A stretch of 64,000 nucleotides of DNA, from assembly GCA_948329865.1 (NCBI GenBank), contig OX415249.1, forward strand, positions 69,671,395 through 69,735,394, given 5' to 3'. Positions 26,510 through 37,290 of the stretch are shown here, one piece after another. Source of the DNA: Linaria vulgaris. Taxonomy: Eukaryota > Streptophyta > Magnoliopsida > Lamiales > Plantaginaceae. A program made the position numbers and the translations under genes. The notes beneath the pieces are model-generated. The model saw only the letters and a list, made by a program, of their open reading frames with translations, ran no database searches and was not told the origin of the DNA. Numbering within the stretch: the stretch's first letter is position 1; every line of letters starts with the position of its first letter.

Positions 26510-26689
26510 GTTGCACACGAAGATGAGGGCTCGTCATCCTTCAAAATCAGACTAGCCGCTGCCACGTTACCGTACGTTTTTCTGACAAATCTGTTTGATG
26601 TTGTGTATTCGTTTGATTTGTGTATGCCATCACGATTCAAAAGCTACTCGTTAGGTTCTCCCCCAAATACCTCTTACCAGAAACCCTAA

Positions 26690-27040
26690 TTTTTTAAATT
26701 TTGTAATTTTCTACTTTACCCCGAAAATTGGAAACCCTAATTTCAAAATTACAAACCCTAATTCACAATTTGAGACTTGCATGCTATTGCATTTGTGTGT
26801 ATTGTGTATACCATTAATAATCTTGCTCAAATCGTCTCTTTTCCCCCAAATTGATCTATCCCGAAACCCTAATTTTTGAATTTCAAAATTGCGAATCCTA
26901 AACCCAAAATTGGGAACCATACTTTCAAAATTAGAAGCACTAATTTGAGAATTCTTACACTTTGCTCAACTTCGACGAATCTCCCTAATTCTAATTTTAA
27001 TACTTTTATTATTTTCCAGGATCCTGCGAACTATAGGTTA
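26690..27040 (+). promoter_or_regulatory. Leader region of mudrA with scattered AAACCCTAA boxes
   Basis: At least three to four copies of (A)AACCCTAA (about 26681, 26730, 26752, 26868) occur within 250 bases upstream of the first mudrA coding segment. They are separated by AT-rich DNA. In plants this 'telo-box' is a common promoter or leader element. They are not in tandem, so this is not a telomere repeat. The regulatory role is inference. Confidence 0.35.
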
Positions 27041-30000
27041 CTGTTCAATTCTTTTACGGAGGGAAGTTTGGTTATAACCCTATTGAGTATGCGGGTGGTA
27101 GTAGATGTGTAGTTGATTATTTGGGGCATGAAGATTTGAGCTTAAATAGGCTCTTCGCTATATGCAATGAACTTGGTTTCATGGTGGTTAGGGGCTTCTA
27201 TTTGAAAAAGGATTCTGGCTTTGTGCTTGTGGTAGATGAGAATGACATTAGCTCATTGTTTTTGGAGAAGCAGAGTGGGAGGGTTATGGATATATATGTT
27301 AAATGTGAAGGGAGGGTTGACAAGCATTAACAAGCTCTGTATGAAGGTGATGAATTTCAGGAAACAAAGGTTTAAGTGGAAAATGTTGGAGTTGGAAGTA
27401 CTATGGAAGAACTGAGTGATGGAGATCTTGATCTTGAGTACTTCAGTGATGGATCTTATGGGATGTATAGTGATACTGAGCAGGGTCCTAGTATCAACTG
27501 CAAAACTCTTGATAAATTGTTGGGGATTAATCGTGATGGTGAAGCAGACAATGGAGAGGGAGATAATGGAAAGGCAGACACTAGAGAGGCAGATAATGGA
27601 GAAGCTGATAATGAAGAAGCATATAATGGAGAAGTTGATTGGGACAGAATGAGAAATAAAAACAAGGCAAGGGGAAGGAACCTAGTAAGAGTAAAAGGGA
27701 CAATAGTAAAGGTAAGGGTAAGGCATCTTGTAAGGGTGAGGGGTAAAGCTAAGGGTAAGGGAAAAAATGAGACATTGTGTTGGAAGGAAGGAAATGATGA
27801 TTACTACAGCTCTGAGTCAGACCCTGGTGAAGAAAACATAAATGAAAGTGAATATGATCTCTTAAGTGATAGAGATTATGATCAGGAACAAGACCTTAGT
27901 GTTTATGGGGAGGTGTTCAATGAGAAGGATATAATGAACCCCATTATAAATCTGGGAATAAAGTTTACCTCCAAAAAAATGTTGAAGGATGTTTTGCAAT
28001 CCCTTGCAGTTATGGATATGAGGACTGTTACATTTGCAAGAAATGACAAGAGGAGGATGTGGGTGAAGTGTGTTGACAAAAAGAGGTGTAAGTGGAGAAT
28101 AAATGCAACAAAGATGGCTGGTGAGGTTGGAACTTTCAGAGTTGTGTATTTCAAGCAACCACGCAAATGTCCTCAACTCAGTAAAAGCAAGCAACTGACT
28201 GCAAAGTGGGTTGGGAAAAAGTTTGTGCCACTGTTCCAAAGTGATCCCAACATGAGTGTTAAAGGTTTTCATGATGATGTTGTTAAGGCTCTTAACACAA
28301 AATGATCATTACAATGTGCATACAGGGCAAAGAAGGAGTCTCTACTGCTGTTGCATGGATTTTCTACCGAACAATATGTTGCCTTACGGGACTACAAAGG
28401 AGAAATTGAAAGGACCAATCCAGGGAGCACAGTGATACTTGGTATTGATAACAGAGGGCAAGATAACAGGTTTGAGAGGATGTATGTATGTTTTTGGGCT
28501 CTGAAAAAGGGCTTTTTGGCTGGGTGTAGGAAGGTGATTGGGGTTGATGGGGCTCATTTAAAGGGGCCTCACAAAGGGGGTTTGCTAACTGCAGTGGGTA
28601 TAGACCTAAACAACAACATTTACCCCATAGAATGGGCTGTGGTTGAGAAATAATATGGGGATAACTGGATATGGTTCTTGCACATTTTGAAGCTAGATTT
28701 GAACATTCAGAGGAATGAGTTATGGACATTCATGCCTGACAAATAGAAAGGTTTATTGTAAGCTTTTGAATTGGTGTTGCTTGGAGTAGGTCACAGATTT
28801 TGTGTCAGGCATTTACATGGGAAATTCAAAAGGGCAGGCTTCACTGGAGATGCACTTAAAGATGCATTATGGAAGGCTGCCAGAGCCACCACAAAATCTG
28901 GGTATAAGTATAGAATATCTGTTTTGGATAAACTTAGTCCAGATGCAAAGAAATGGTTAGTTGACAAACCACCTGAACATTTGAGTAGATCTCACTTCAA
29001 AAGTGGTCCTAAGTGTGACATTCTATTGAATAATGGATGTGAGTCTTTCAACTCTGTGATTCTTGAAGCAAGGGAAATGCTTATTCTTAGTATGCTAGAA
29101 TGGCTACAACAATATGTCATGACTAGACATCAAATTAATAGAGATATGGCAAGGAACAGATGGCACATGTAGTGATGTCCCAAAATAAGGAAGGTGAATG
29201 ATGAGTTCATAGGAACTCATGTTGAACATTGCATTCCAACTAAGTCAGATGACACACACAATTCTGTGCAATCTTGGGACCAAAGTGTGTGGGAAGTTGA
29301 TTTGGAGAAATGGACTTGTGGTGTAGAAAGTGGGATATCAGTGGTATTCTTTGCATTCATGCAGTGAATGTTATAACTGCACAAGGACTGGATCCACTTG
29401 ACTTCATTCATCATTGTTACAATGTTAACACATATCGTGAGGCTTATGACCATGCCATATTGCCAATAAATGGAAGGAAGGAGCGGAGAGAGACATGTTA
29501 TGCAACCCCTACTCCACCTAATGAAGTAAGATCTGTTGGGAGGCCAGAGAAAGCAAGAAGGAGAGAACCTGATGAGCCACCACTTAAGAGAAAGAGGAAG
29601 TGTAGAGGCAAGCCAATTGTCCCATTGGCATCTGATCCAGATAGAGTGAAGAGACAATAACATACATTGCAATGTAGCTACTGTGGTGAATATGGACATA
29701 ATATTAGGAGCTGTGAGATGAGGAAACAACATGAAGAGGAAGAAGCAATTTTGGATGCTGAAAATGCTGCATTTTGCTGCCCAAGCTCAGCCTACTGTTG
29801 ATGAAGAGCCTGGAACTGTAGACTTGGAGAATGAACCAGTTGAGGATAGTGGTGATGCTGCTAGCATACCATGCGCTGCTGAAGCTCAGACTTCTATTAA
29901 TGAACAGCCTGATAGCGTTGACTTGAATAATGAACCTACTAGATATAATGCTAAAGGTCAACATGCTTCTAGAGCACCTCCTAACATACAACCTAATGTA

Positions 30001-30399
30001 CACAACTTTGAAGGTGGAACACCTCCTAACATACAACCTAGTGTACAAAACTTTGAAGGTGGTGCAAGTGGTCCAAAAATGGTGATATTAATGTTTTTAA
30101 CATTGAATGGGATGGGAACTTCCTAGATGAGCTTGACAAATTGGAGGCAGCAACACATTGGAGGCAGCAACACAGTCTGGAATGTTGATATTAATGATTT
30201 TAACATTGAATGGGATGGGAACTTCCTAGATGAGCTTGACAAATTGGAGGCAGCAACACAGTCTGGAACTCAGCAAAAAGAGGTCAATCGCACATGTAGT
30301 CAACCATCTGTTATTCAAAGCCAGACTTGTGATGGAGCTTGGTGGTCAATCTCCCTATTAGTACATGTGGGTAGTTCCAAGAAGAAAATCAAGAAATAG
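27040..30399 (+). pseudogene. mudrA: mudrA transposase, inactivated by stops and frameshifts
   Basis: Segments in order: an N-terminal PB1-like region (from about 27055: YGGKFGYNP, then LSLNRLFAICNELGF); an acidic and Lys-rich linker with EADN-type repeats; a MuDR DNA-binding domain (about 27940-28160, MWVKCVDKKRCKWRINATK); the DDE core with first Asp in GVDGAHLKG (codon 28546) and second near FMPDK (28738); a HRFCVRHLHGKFK zinc-ligand stretch (about 28786-28824); a SWIM-type finger ending GILCIHAVN (about 29340-29366); SVGRPEKARRREPDE; and a CCHC knuckle CSYCGEYGHNIRSC (about 29673-29714). In-frame stops occur at 28303, 28651, 28744 and 28756. More stops follow the core at about 29170, and a frame slip lies inside the SWIM motif near 29315. 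The third catalytic residue was not pinned down. It cannot make a working transposase. Confidence 0.88.
30084..30268 (+). repeat. Tandem duplication, period 103 bp, in the mudrA 3' end
   Basis: The block starting GATATTAATG at 30084 is repeated from 30187 with about one change over roughly 80 bases. Between them a shorter TTGGAGGCAGCAACACA unit is repeated (about 30141 and 30158). The 103-bp period is not a multiple of three, so it shifts the frame of the acidic C-terminal tail. Confidence 0.85.
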
Positions 30400-30726
30400 A
30401 AAGCTGAGTGTAGTGCAGTGTCATCTGCAATTTTGAGCAGTTCATTTACCCTTTTGTGAATGAAAACAATTCTGCTAGATTGGCTGATTTTGGTTAGGAT
30501 AAATATGTATCCTACTATATATTTTCATGATTTGATGGAATGGTTATCAGTCATGTAGTTATTATTGTTTTTATTGGTTATCATATTTAATGTGCTTCTT
30601 AGCTATGTGATGTCTGAATCATGGAGACAATTACTAACTGTCATCCAACCACCAATGGTCATAAAAGTAGTTCATGGAATAGAAAAAAAAAGACATAAGA
30701 ATTAACAAGTTCATTGTTCAATAACT

Positions 30727-31090
30727 ACTCCAAAATGATAACGTCAGGTTCCACATCTTCTTCTTCTGGAATTGCATCAACATCCAATGGATCATCTTCA
30801 TCCAAATTTGCTTCCTCTGGGAATTTGGCACACTTCATTTCCACAAAAAAGTATGTGGAGCAGAGCACCATCCTCTAGACCAAAAAGCCTGAAGTACTTA
30901 TCCACATCAGTCTCCTGCCAAAATCAAAGCCAAGTCATTAATGCACTTCAATAAGTTATGCATAATATGATCAGAAAAATTGAATCATCGTCATGGTTAC
31001 CTATTGGATATGATCATAGTCTGGTCCAATAACAAGGTGGAATGCTTGGTCACAATGCACTCTAGGTAATTGAATAAACCTCATAAACAA
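30727..31090 (-). pseudogene. Unrecognised minus-strand MULE gene fragment with a possible intron
   Basis: On the minus strand, 31090-31000 encodes a stretch with FIQLPRVHCDQAFHLVIGPD, which ends at a GTAACC donor-like site. A TTTGGCAG acceptor near 30915 precedes ETDVDKYFRLFGLEDGALLH. A different frame then reads an Asp/Glu-rich tail ending VEPDVIILE at 30727. A TAG falls at the proposed junction, so the gene, if real, is broken. I recognise no family. The position between mudrA and the GRF gene suggests it belongs to the transposon. Confidence 0.3.
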
Positions 31091-31546
31091 CTTATATTTG
31101 TTCCTCAACTAAATAATCCTCCTCCTCAGTTGATACCAATAGTATTTAGTCTTCAAATCATACTCAACTCACCGGTCACAATCTTTGTTGCTCTATACAA
31201 AGCTTTAATGTTACATAACCTATGCCTCTCCCCTTACCTAAGCAGAGTTTGTAACAATAATGTTTGACCTTGCATGGGAAAGTCCATGTCTAAAAATAGT
31301 GTAAGCTTCAACTGTTGAGAGCTTGTGTGAACCACCATTGCTAAAGAGTCATAGTTATTACATAGAAGAACAAAACATGTAAATAGAAAGAATTAAATAG
31401 TTTAGACATCACTAACATAAAAGTGATAGTTGCATTAGGTCCTTAGAGTTGAAGTAGCATACCTATTACATGGATTGAACATTGTAGATAAAATAATAGA
31501 AATTAAAAGACCAACACCCTAAGTCCATAGCCTACTAATGCCACTA

Positions 31547-31985
31547 TTAAATCTTCTTAGAATAAATAGCAAACAACACCACCTCAAACAAACAAGTTAC
31601 AATAGTCAGCAGAATCCATCCTAAACAACAACAAAATAATGCAACCTTTGTTGGATCAATTCTCTTCAGTGATTCAATTACATCTTCAGTTGTGGTATAT
31701 CCATCTTTGGTAGCAACATTACTGATTGATGATTGTTGTTGCACAGAACAAGTTGAACCAAACACTTCAATTGATCTTTTCTTCATAATTGATTTTTTCT
31801 TCATTTTGGGAGAAGGGGCAAATGTTTCATTATTGTGGGGTGAGTTATTAGTGTGTATTATGGATTGGTAACGTTTATACCTATCCTCATGCTCACAATC
31901 AACCCAAATGAAACAGTCTACATGGTACATTGAGACAGGACATTTATAGTAGTGTCTACCAGGACTTTTTTTGAGAGTTTGACAT
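31547..31985 (-). CDS. MULE-carried GRF-type zinc-finger protein with C-terminal membrane segment
   Basis: The open reading (ATG 31930 to stop 31547, 127 residues) extends upstream in frame to about 31985. This adds the start of a GRF finger: SPGRHYYKCP, then CFIWVDCEHED. A basic middle follows (KMKKKSIMKKRSIEV). A strongly hydrophobic C-terminal segment (VALFCCCLGWILLTIVTC and onward, about 28 residues) ends SKKI. GRF fingers bind nucleic acid. A GRF finger joined to a terminal hydrophobic helix is a recurrent layout in plant transposon genes of unknown role. A short first exon (for example MSPLRSK at 32434-32414, just inside the TIR, before a GTTAGT donor) may supply the start, but phases do not yet close. 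No stop interrupts the 127-residue reading. Confidence 0.6.
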
Positions 31986-32550
31986 AAGATAAATCATGAA
32001 TCCACTTCCATAGAATCAAGGCAAATCATATGGGTGCACCAACATCTACAATCAAGCAAGGCATATCATATTGTTCAAGTACAAATCATATAGTTCAGCC
32101 ATCTACAGAGAAATAAGCAATTTTAATTTGAACCTAAGACAACTACACAACAAACCCTAGTTCACAGATTCACAATACATATACAGTATATACACAAACA
32201 CATGAACAATTATCAAATTCAAAAATATTAACCTCATAAACCCTAACAGTGGATAGATTTCCACAAAAGCATCTCAAACCTACACCCATTTATTTTGGGA
32301 ACTTAGCATAAAAGATCGAGTAATTTTGAAAAAAAAGGCAAAAATATCTAACAACTTGAATAATAGAGCATTTTCGAACAAAAATAGTAACAGAGATTAA
32401 AGTGGTTACTAACCTTCGACCGAAGAGGAGACATGATTCTGATCGGCGCCGCGATTTGGGATGAAGGGTTGAAATGGTGTTTGTGACCGTTGAGGTGGAG
32501 AGTGGACGTTTTTATTGGAGGGAGTTGATGGGATGGAACTGTTGGTTGGT

Positions 32551-32783
32551 TAATTTTTTTTTGTCTAGTCAACATTGCCATGTGTTAATTATAAAGTCAA
32601 AATTGGCTATTGACGGGTCAACGGGCATCCGTAGATTTTAGGAGCGGCGATTTTGGGGCTCCGCCGCGGGGGTACTTAGTTTGATGAGATTTTGAAACCT
32701 GAGGTACCATTTAGAAGGTTGGGTAAGTTAGGGTACCAAATATGTTGAGAAGTCAAATAAAGGTACCAAGTATGATTTTTGCC
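32551..32783 (-). repeat. Right terminal inverted repeat of the MULE
   Basis: It is the inverted counterpart of 24790-25021. The outer end reads, inverted, GGGCAAAAATCATACTTGGT. The adjoining minus-strand leader of the GRF gene starts inside it. Confidence 0.9.
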
Positions 32784-33059
32784 CTAGTTTTGCCTGGACC
32801 TCGAGACGCGAACAACATAATAGATGTGATGGCCCCATGGGGTACAACCAAGCTTTGGTGAACTGCCCGACACAAACCATATTTTTGTGCGACTTGAACT
32901 TATTGTCCCCTTCGGACTAAAATATATTGGCTTGCATGATATTTGGTAATATTCGTAATAAAAGTTTCTAGAAGTAAAGTTAAAAACCATATCTCGTACA
33001 AAGTAGTAGCACTTAACCAAGACAAAGATGAAGATGAATGACTAAGAGTCTCTTGAAAT

Positions 33060-33281
33060 TCTTATCCTACCATCAGATCTACATCTGCTCAGGACACCCG
33101 TCAGACTCCCATTCGATCATATATACACCGTCATTCGAGGAGATCTAATTACGAGTTGCCCGCAGTTATCTATATAAAGTCCTCTCCATCCCTCCCCATT
33201 TCCTTAGAAAGAGGAATTTATTTCTCTGAATAAAATTAGACAAAAAGGAGAATATTAGGTCTTTATCCTTACTATCATTAT
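33060..33281 (+). repeat. Possible truncated plus-strand LTR segment
   Basis: The stretch has CTATATAAAGTCCTCTCC at about 33170 followed by TTTCTCTGAATAAAATTAG. This resembles the promoter and R region of the LTRs at 33.3 and 49.2 kb, but in the opposite orientation to its neighbour at 33282. It stops exactly where that neighbour begins. Borders and family are uncertain. Confidence 0.25.
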
Positions 33282-34423
33282 TGTTAACGGGTTTGGAATT
33301 ATCCCTATTTAACGGAAGATATTTATATTGGGTCGGAACGCCCTGTCCGTGATTCAGAAACAATTGTGGATGGAAATGACTGGAAAGTAGCAAGAGATAC
33401 AAGAATATTCCCTTCCTTTATTCACTGAACTTTTCCTCCTCTTATATTTGTGTATTTGTGGTAAGTTGTGCTAAGTTAAGCTTGGTCCTTTTCTTCTGTT
33501 GATCACCTCCCTTTATATAGACTTTGATAAGGGCAGGTGTCATTGTGCATGTGCTTTAGTAAAGACAAGTGTCATTTCACTAATACAGGTGTACAAATTA
33601 GGATAAGATTTATCTCTTGATCTACTGGATGCTGACTAGACCCGATTTTGTGCTTTCCGATGGCTTCGAGGATCTCCAATGAATGATTATTTTGGGGACG
33701 CTATTCTTCCGAGGGCTAGGCTTTTGTTGACACATAATAAGAATGCTCGTATGAAAGTAAGAACTGTTGTATATGCTTTTCGAGGGGTTTTACTTCTCTT
33801 TCTTGACTCGGGTTCATTCTTCAATGATCTGGGGTGATCTCCGAGTACATAATGCGATAGCGTAACAGGGTCTCTGATGGCATAATGTGATCTTCGTGGG
33901 CTTGAGTTGATTTCCGAGGGCTTGATTTGATCTCCGAGGGCTGTATTTGGTCTCCGGGGGTTGTATTTGATTTCCGAGGGCTGTATTTGCTCTGTTTGAA
34001 ATGAGATTTTTCCGTCTGAGTTCTCGGAATACATTTATTGGGCGCTCTATTATTCATTTCTTGTTTTTCTCCGAAAACGTGTCCTCGGATGATCGTCCGA
34101 GTGCAGTTTTCTTCGAGGAGTGTTTAGCAAGGAAGTTTTCTTGTAAGTTCATGGGACTCGGGGTCCGTTGTGGTCCCTCTTGGCGCATTGGTGGATATCG
34201 GAGTCACGCGGATCCATCGGGGTTTGCTCTTTTTCCGATGCCGCGTTGATATCTGTTTTTTACTCACCATTTGACTTTCCAAGGGACGCTTATGTTCCTC
34301 CTCGTGTGCTCTTCTATGTCTTTGTTAGGTCAGTGACCGAGAAGTAGGGCAACATCCGATGGGGTCTCCTTATTAGGAGTGGGTACATCTCATCGGAAGT
34401 ACTCGTGACAACTGTATTGTCCA
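33282..34423 (-). repeat. LTR of a Ty3/gypsy-like retroelement, minus orientation
   Basis: Read on the minus strand it starts TGGACAATACAGTTGTCACG and ends CCCGTTAACA. It contains the CGTCCTGCC-type landmark GGGCAGGGCGTTCC in related form (forward GGGTCGGAACGCCCTGTCCG at about 33332), and a TATATAAAG box with GGCAGGTGTCATTG-like text near 33515-33545. Segments rich in 'TCTCCGAGGGCT' repeats lie at 33850-33985. It is related to 49213-50193 in inverted orientation. Flanks ATTAT (33277) and TTTAT (34424) match 4 of 5, so a solo LTR is possible. The purine-rich stretch on the minus strand at 34445-34480 would equally fit a polypurine tract upstream of a 3' LTR. Confidence 0.72.
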
Positions 34424-34899
34424 TTTATTGATTCTCCGATTAGGATTAACCTTCTTCTTTTCCTTTTTTTTTATTTTTTTATTTTTATGGTTAACAATTA
34501 TCTTTCTTCCTATTCCTCGAATCGGGAAAATGCAACTCGCCCCGTGTAATTTTCTTTTTTTACAAATAATAATAAAAACTCTAATCATCAAATATTCGAA
34601 CGAATAAAGAAAGTCATGGCCCTGTGCGAGTGGAAAAAATGAGAGGGAGGTCATGTGTTTCACTTAAATTAAGAAAAAGTTCTAACTAATCCCGCGCACG
34701 TCACCCCTTCGGTTATGTCTCTTTGAAGTCTGAGTAAGGCGAATGAAGGCCACCGCTCCATGAAGAAAGAAAGTCAGCTCAAGACGAAAAAACCACAATA
34801 CGGTGCCGTCTCCTACAAAATCACTAAAGTTCATTTTCGAAGAAAAACTTAAATCGGATTACGCTCCAGAAAAGATAGAGTCAGCATAAATGAGTAACA

Positions 34900-37290
34900 A
34901 CATAATGTAGTCATGAGTTCAAGATCCTCATACACTAGGAGGTTCATTCGATGCTCTACAATAAGAGACAAAAATGACAGAGGTTACCGAAAATCACGAG
35001 TAAAAAAAAGATACGCACGCTAAACCACTTTATACATAAAATTCGTATGTGTTTCTTACAAAAAAAAGCGTTGTCTTACCTCTCCCTCTTCAAAAACCCT
35101 ATGCTAAAAAATCTGCCCCTATCTACAAAGGTTCATACCGATACTATACAAAGAGAGACGGGAAGAACCCTTCAAAACTGCCCAAACCAACCAAAGCATT
35201 ATGCCAAGTTTGAAATGGGACGCTTCCCATCCCACACATCAGCCGGACGCACCTCCTCCGACATCTCTCCAAGGGAAATCGCTAAAGGAAAAATACTCGA
35301 CATCGACAAGGCCCCCTCTTTCAATCCACGTGGGTCAGAGGCCCCCAACCCTGCGACCAACGAGGTTTGAGATACCGGGGGACCCTCTGAGGAAGAATCC
35401 ACCACCAACTTGGGGATCACTAGATTTGGAGGGAACCTAGGCATCGATCGAACCACATCCTATTAAATGCCATAGCCCATCAACAGGAATTATCGCGCCT
35501 CCTCGCTGAAAGAGCTATCCAAACGTGCCGCACCTGACTCTCTTAACACTGCTTGGGCTTGTGCCTTAGCCAATTGCTACCCAAATCGATTATCCAAGTC
35601 CATTAGTAGACGTCTATGTTCGCCCCGTTTGGCTCTCACCGTACAAAGCAATTCACTCGTCTAACCCAGGCGATAAAGCAAACCTTCTAACAATTTTTCT
35701 GCCTGTTCTGGCCACTCTTGCATAAGCCTCAAATTCCTTTCTAGCGCTTCCTTACTTCGATCAGAATTCCATGTATCCATAGCTCAAAGAGCTTCAATCT
35801 CTATCTCTTTCCGCTTTAACTAACCTCGAGCTTCTCCCAAAGCCATTTCGAGCTCCTGTCAACGCCTTCCTAAGGCCACACCTCGAAAAAAGTAGTTCGA
35901 AAATGCTCACCCATAGCCTCTACCAAAATTGATAGTTGTTCACTCTCCAAAGCCAAGGATTAACAGGAGAGTCGAATGAGAAAAGATGACCATAAAAAGT
36001 CATGCGCGAAGACATATGGTACAAAAAAAAGGGGTCACGTACCTCGCAAGCATTCTTGCTAAAAATATCATGCAAGGCTAAAAAGGTGAAGGGAGGGAGG
36101 AGTTCCCTATCTCGCTCATTGCGCAGTCCGCACAAGTACGACCGACAATACTCTAGGCTCTCTGACACCTCCATGAAGAGAGAGAGAGGTCGTCCGTTAT
36201 TCCTAGCTGAGAAGATTGGCCCACTTGATAGATAAGCCTCCAAGCCAGGAAGATCCCTACCCAAATTTGGTGAAAATTTGGAAAGCACCCCAACCGATGG
36301 AGTAGGAGAAGAAAAGATAAAGGTCATCAAATCGAACGCCCTCGATAACGACTTAATTGCCCCATCGTTGATTTATCATGGCGGATAAAGTAAAGAAGCT
36401 AGTGAGAAAGCCTCTCGAGCACGAACATTCATCTCAACCCCTAGGATCAACCCACTCGCGTTAGTGAAAAAATTGCCCCCTGAAGAGGAGAATAAAAGAT
36501 AAAAAAAAACAAAAAAAAAACTAATAGAAACCGAGGGACACTTACTAAACAAGGGGCTCGTATGAAGAGGATCTTCTGGGAACTCTAATACCTCGGCAGT
36601 CTACTGAAGCCAAACCATGATCATAGCCACCAGATAATTCAGCATAGAAGACGTGTCGTAACAACCCGCATATAAACCTCTCCGTTCCAAATCTTGCCTC
36701 ACTTTTCCTTCTAAAGAAGGAAGTAATCGTGCCACACCCAAGCCCCCACCACGTACGAATTCCCCACTCCGTAATCGCAAAATTATGGGGAGCTAAGTAA
36801 AAGAACTACTCTCGCCAAACATCACCCTCGTCTACGAAACCAACCTCCAAGAAGAAATGAGGACTCACCGGTTCAAAACAAAAGAAGGGAGGATCAGATG
36901 ATGCGACTCGTAGGGGAAAAGCCGGTGAAAATTGAAAAGGAGAACACTCGATATCTAACAACCCACAACATAGTACGAATCCCACTACTCGATACCTAGT
37001 AACTGGCGCACGTATTCCTTTGACACAATACTAGACACACTCCCGATCCTCCCTGCACCCACTATAGAACCCAGCTCAAAATAACTCGACATTAGTTCAA
37101 CTCTCGGAACATGAGGGTTATAAGGTTCACCCCGTAGAAAGGCCGCCCTCACTTCGTCCACAACATGAAGGGACGCTGATGACGAAGAAATACCTTTACC
37201 TGAATCCACACCCCCATTCGAATCTACATCCCCATTCTTTGATAGGCCCGAGCCCGCGAGATTAGAATGATGGCGCTGCAATCTAGCCAT
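34900..37290 (-). pseudogene. Decayed gag-like / 'putative gypsy-type transposon' coding region
   Basis: The minus strand reads from ATG 37290 (MARLQRHHSNL, then LHVVDEVRAAFLRGEPYNP and SYFELGSIVGAGRI). It passes through a hydrophobic-aromatic region (about 36950-36640, with phrases such as VSPHFFLEVGFVDEGDVWRE) and a well-kept segment at 36330-35920 (LYHMSSRMTFYGHLF, FTFLALHDIFSKN). A helical, charge-rich stretch follows at about 35880-35540, resembling the coiled coil of such proteins. Stops and shifts break it throughout. The layout (N-terminal domain, linker, coiled coil) recalls plant proteins annotated as gypsy-type transposon (PF04195-like), usually carried by large LTR elements without polymerase. 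It lies on the internal side of the LTR at 33282-34423 and in its orientation. No 5' LTR was found near 37.3-37.5 kb. Confidence 0.42.

Larger units (their letters stand above)
24790..32783. mobile_element. MULE (Mutator-like transposon), 8.0 kb, with ~230-bp TIRs
   Basis: The two ends are long inverted repeats (24790-25021 and 32551-32783) with the same landmarks in opposite order: TTGGTACCTTTATTTGAC, CTCATCAAACTAAGTAC, CGGAGCCCCAAAATCG and GTTGACTAGACAAAAAAA-like. The flanks 24781-24789 (TTAGTTTTC) and 32784-32792 (CTAGTTTTG) match at 7 of 9 positions, consistent with an aged 9-bp Mutator target duplication. The interior carries a broken mudrA (+), a minus-strand GRF zinc-finger gene near the right TIR, and a solo LTR inserted later near the left TIR. 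Low-divergence TIRs but a broken transposase imply the element is no longer autonomous. Confidence 0.92.

Noticed and set aside
26681..26930. AAACCCTAA copies as an interstitial telomere tract
   Set aside because: The copies are scattered, not tandem, and are separated by unrelated AT-rich DNA inside the MULE.
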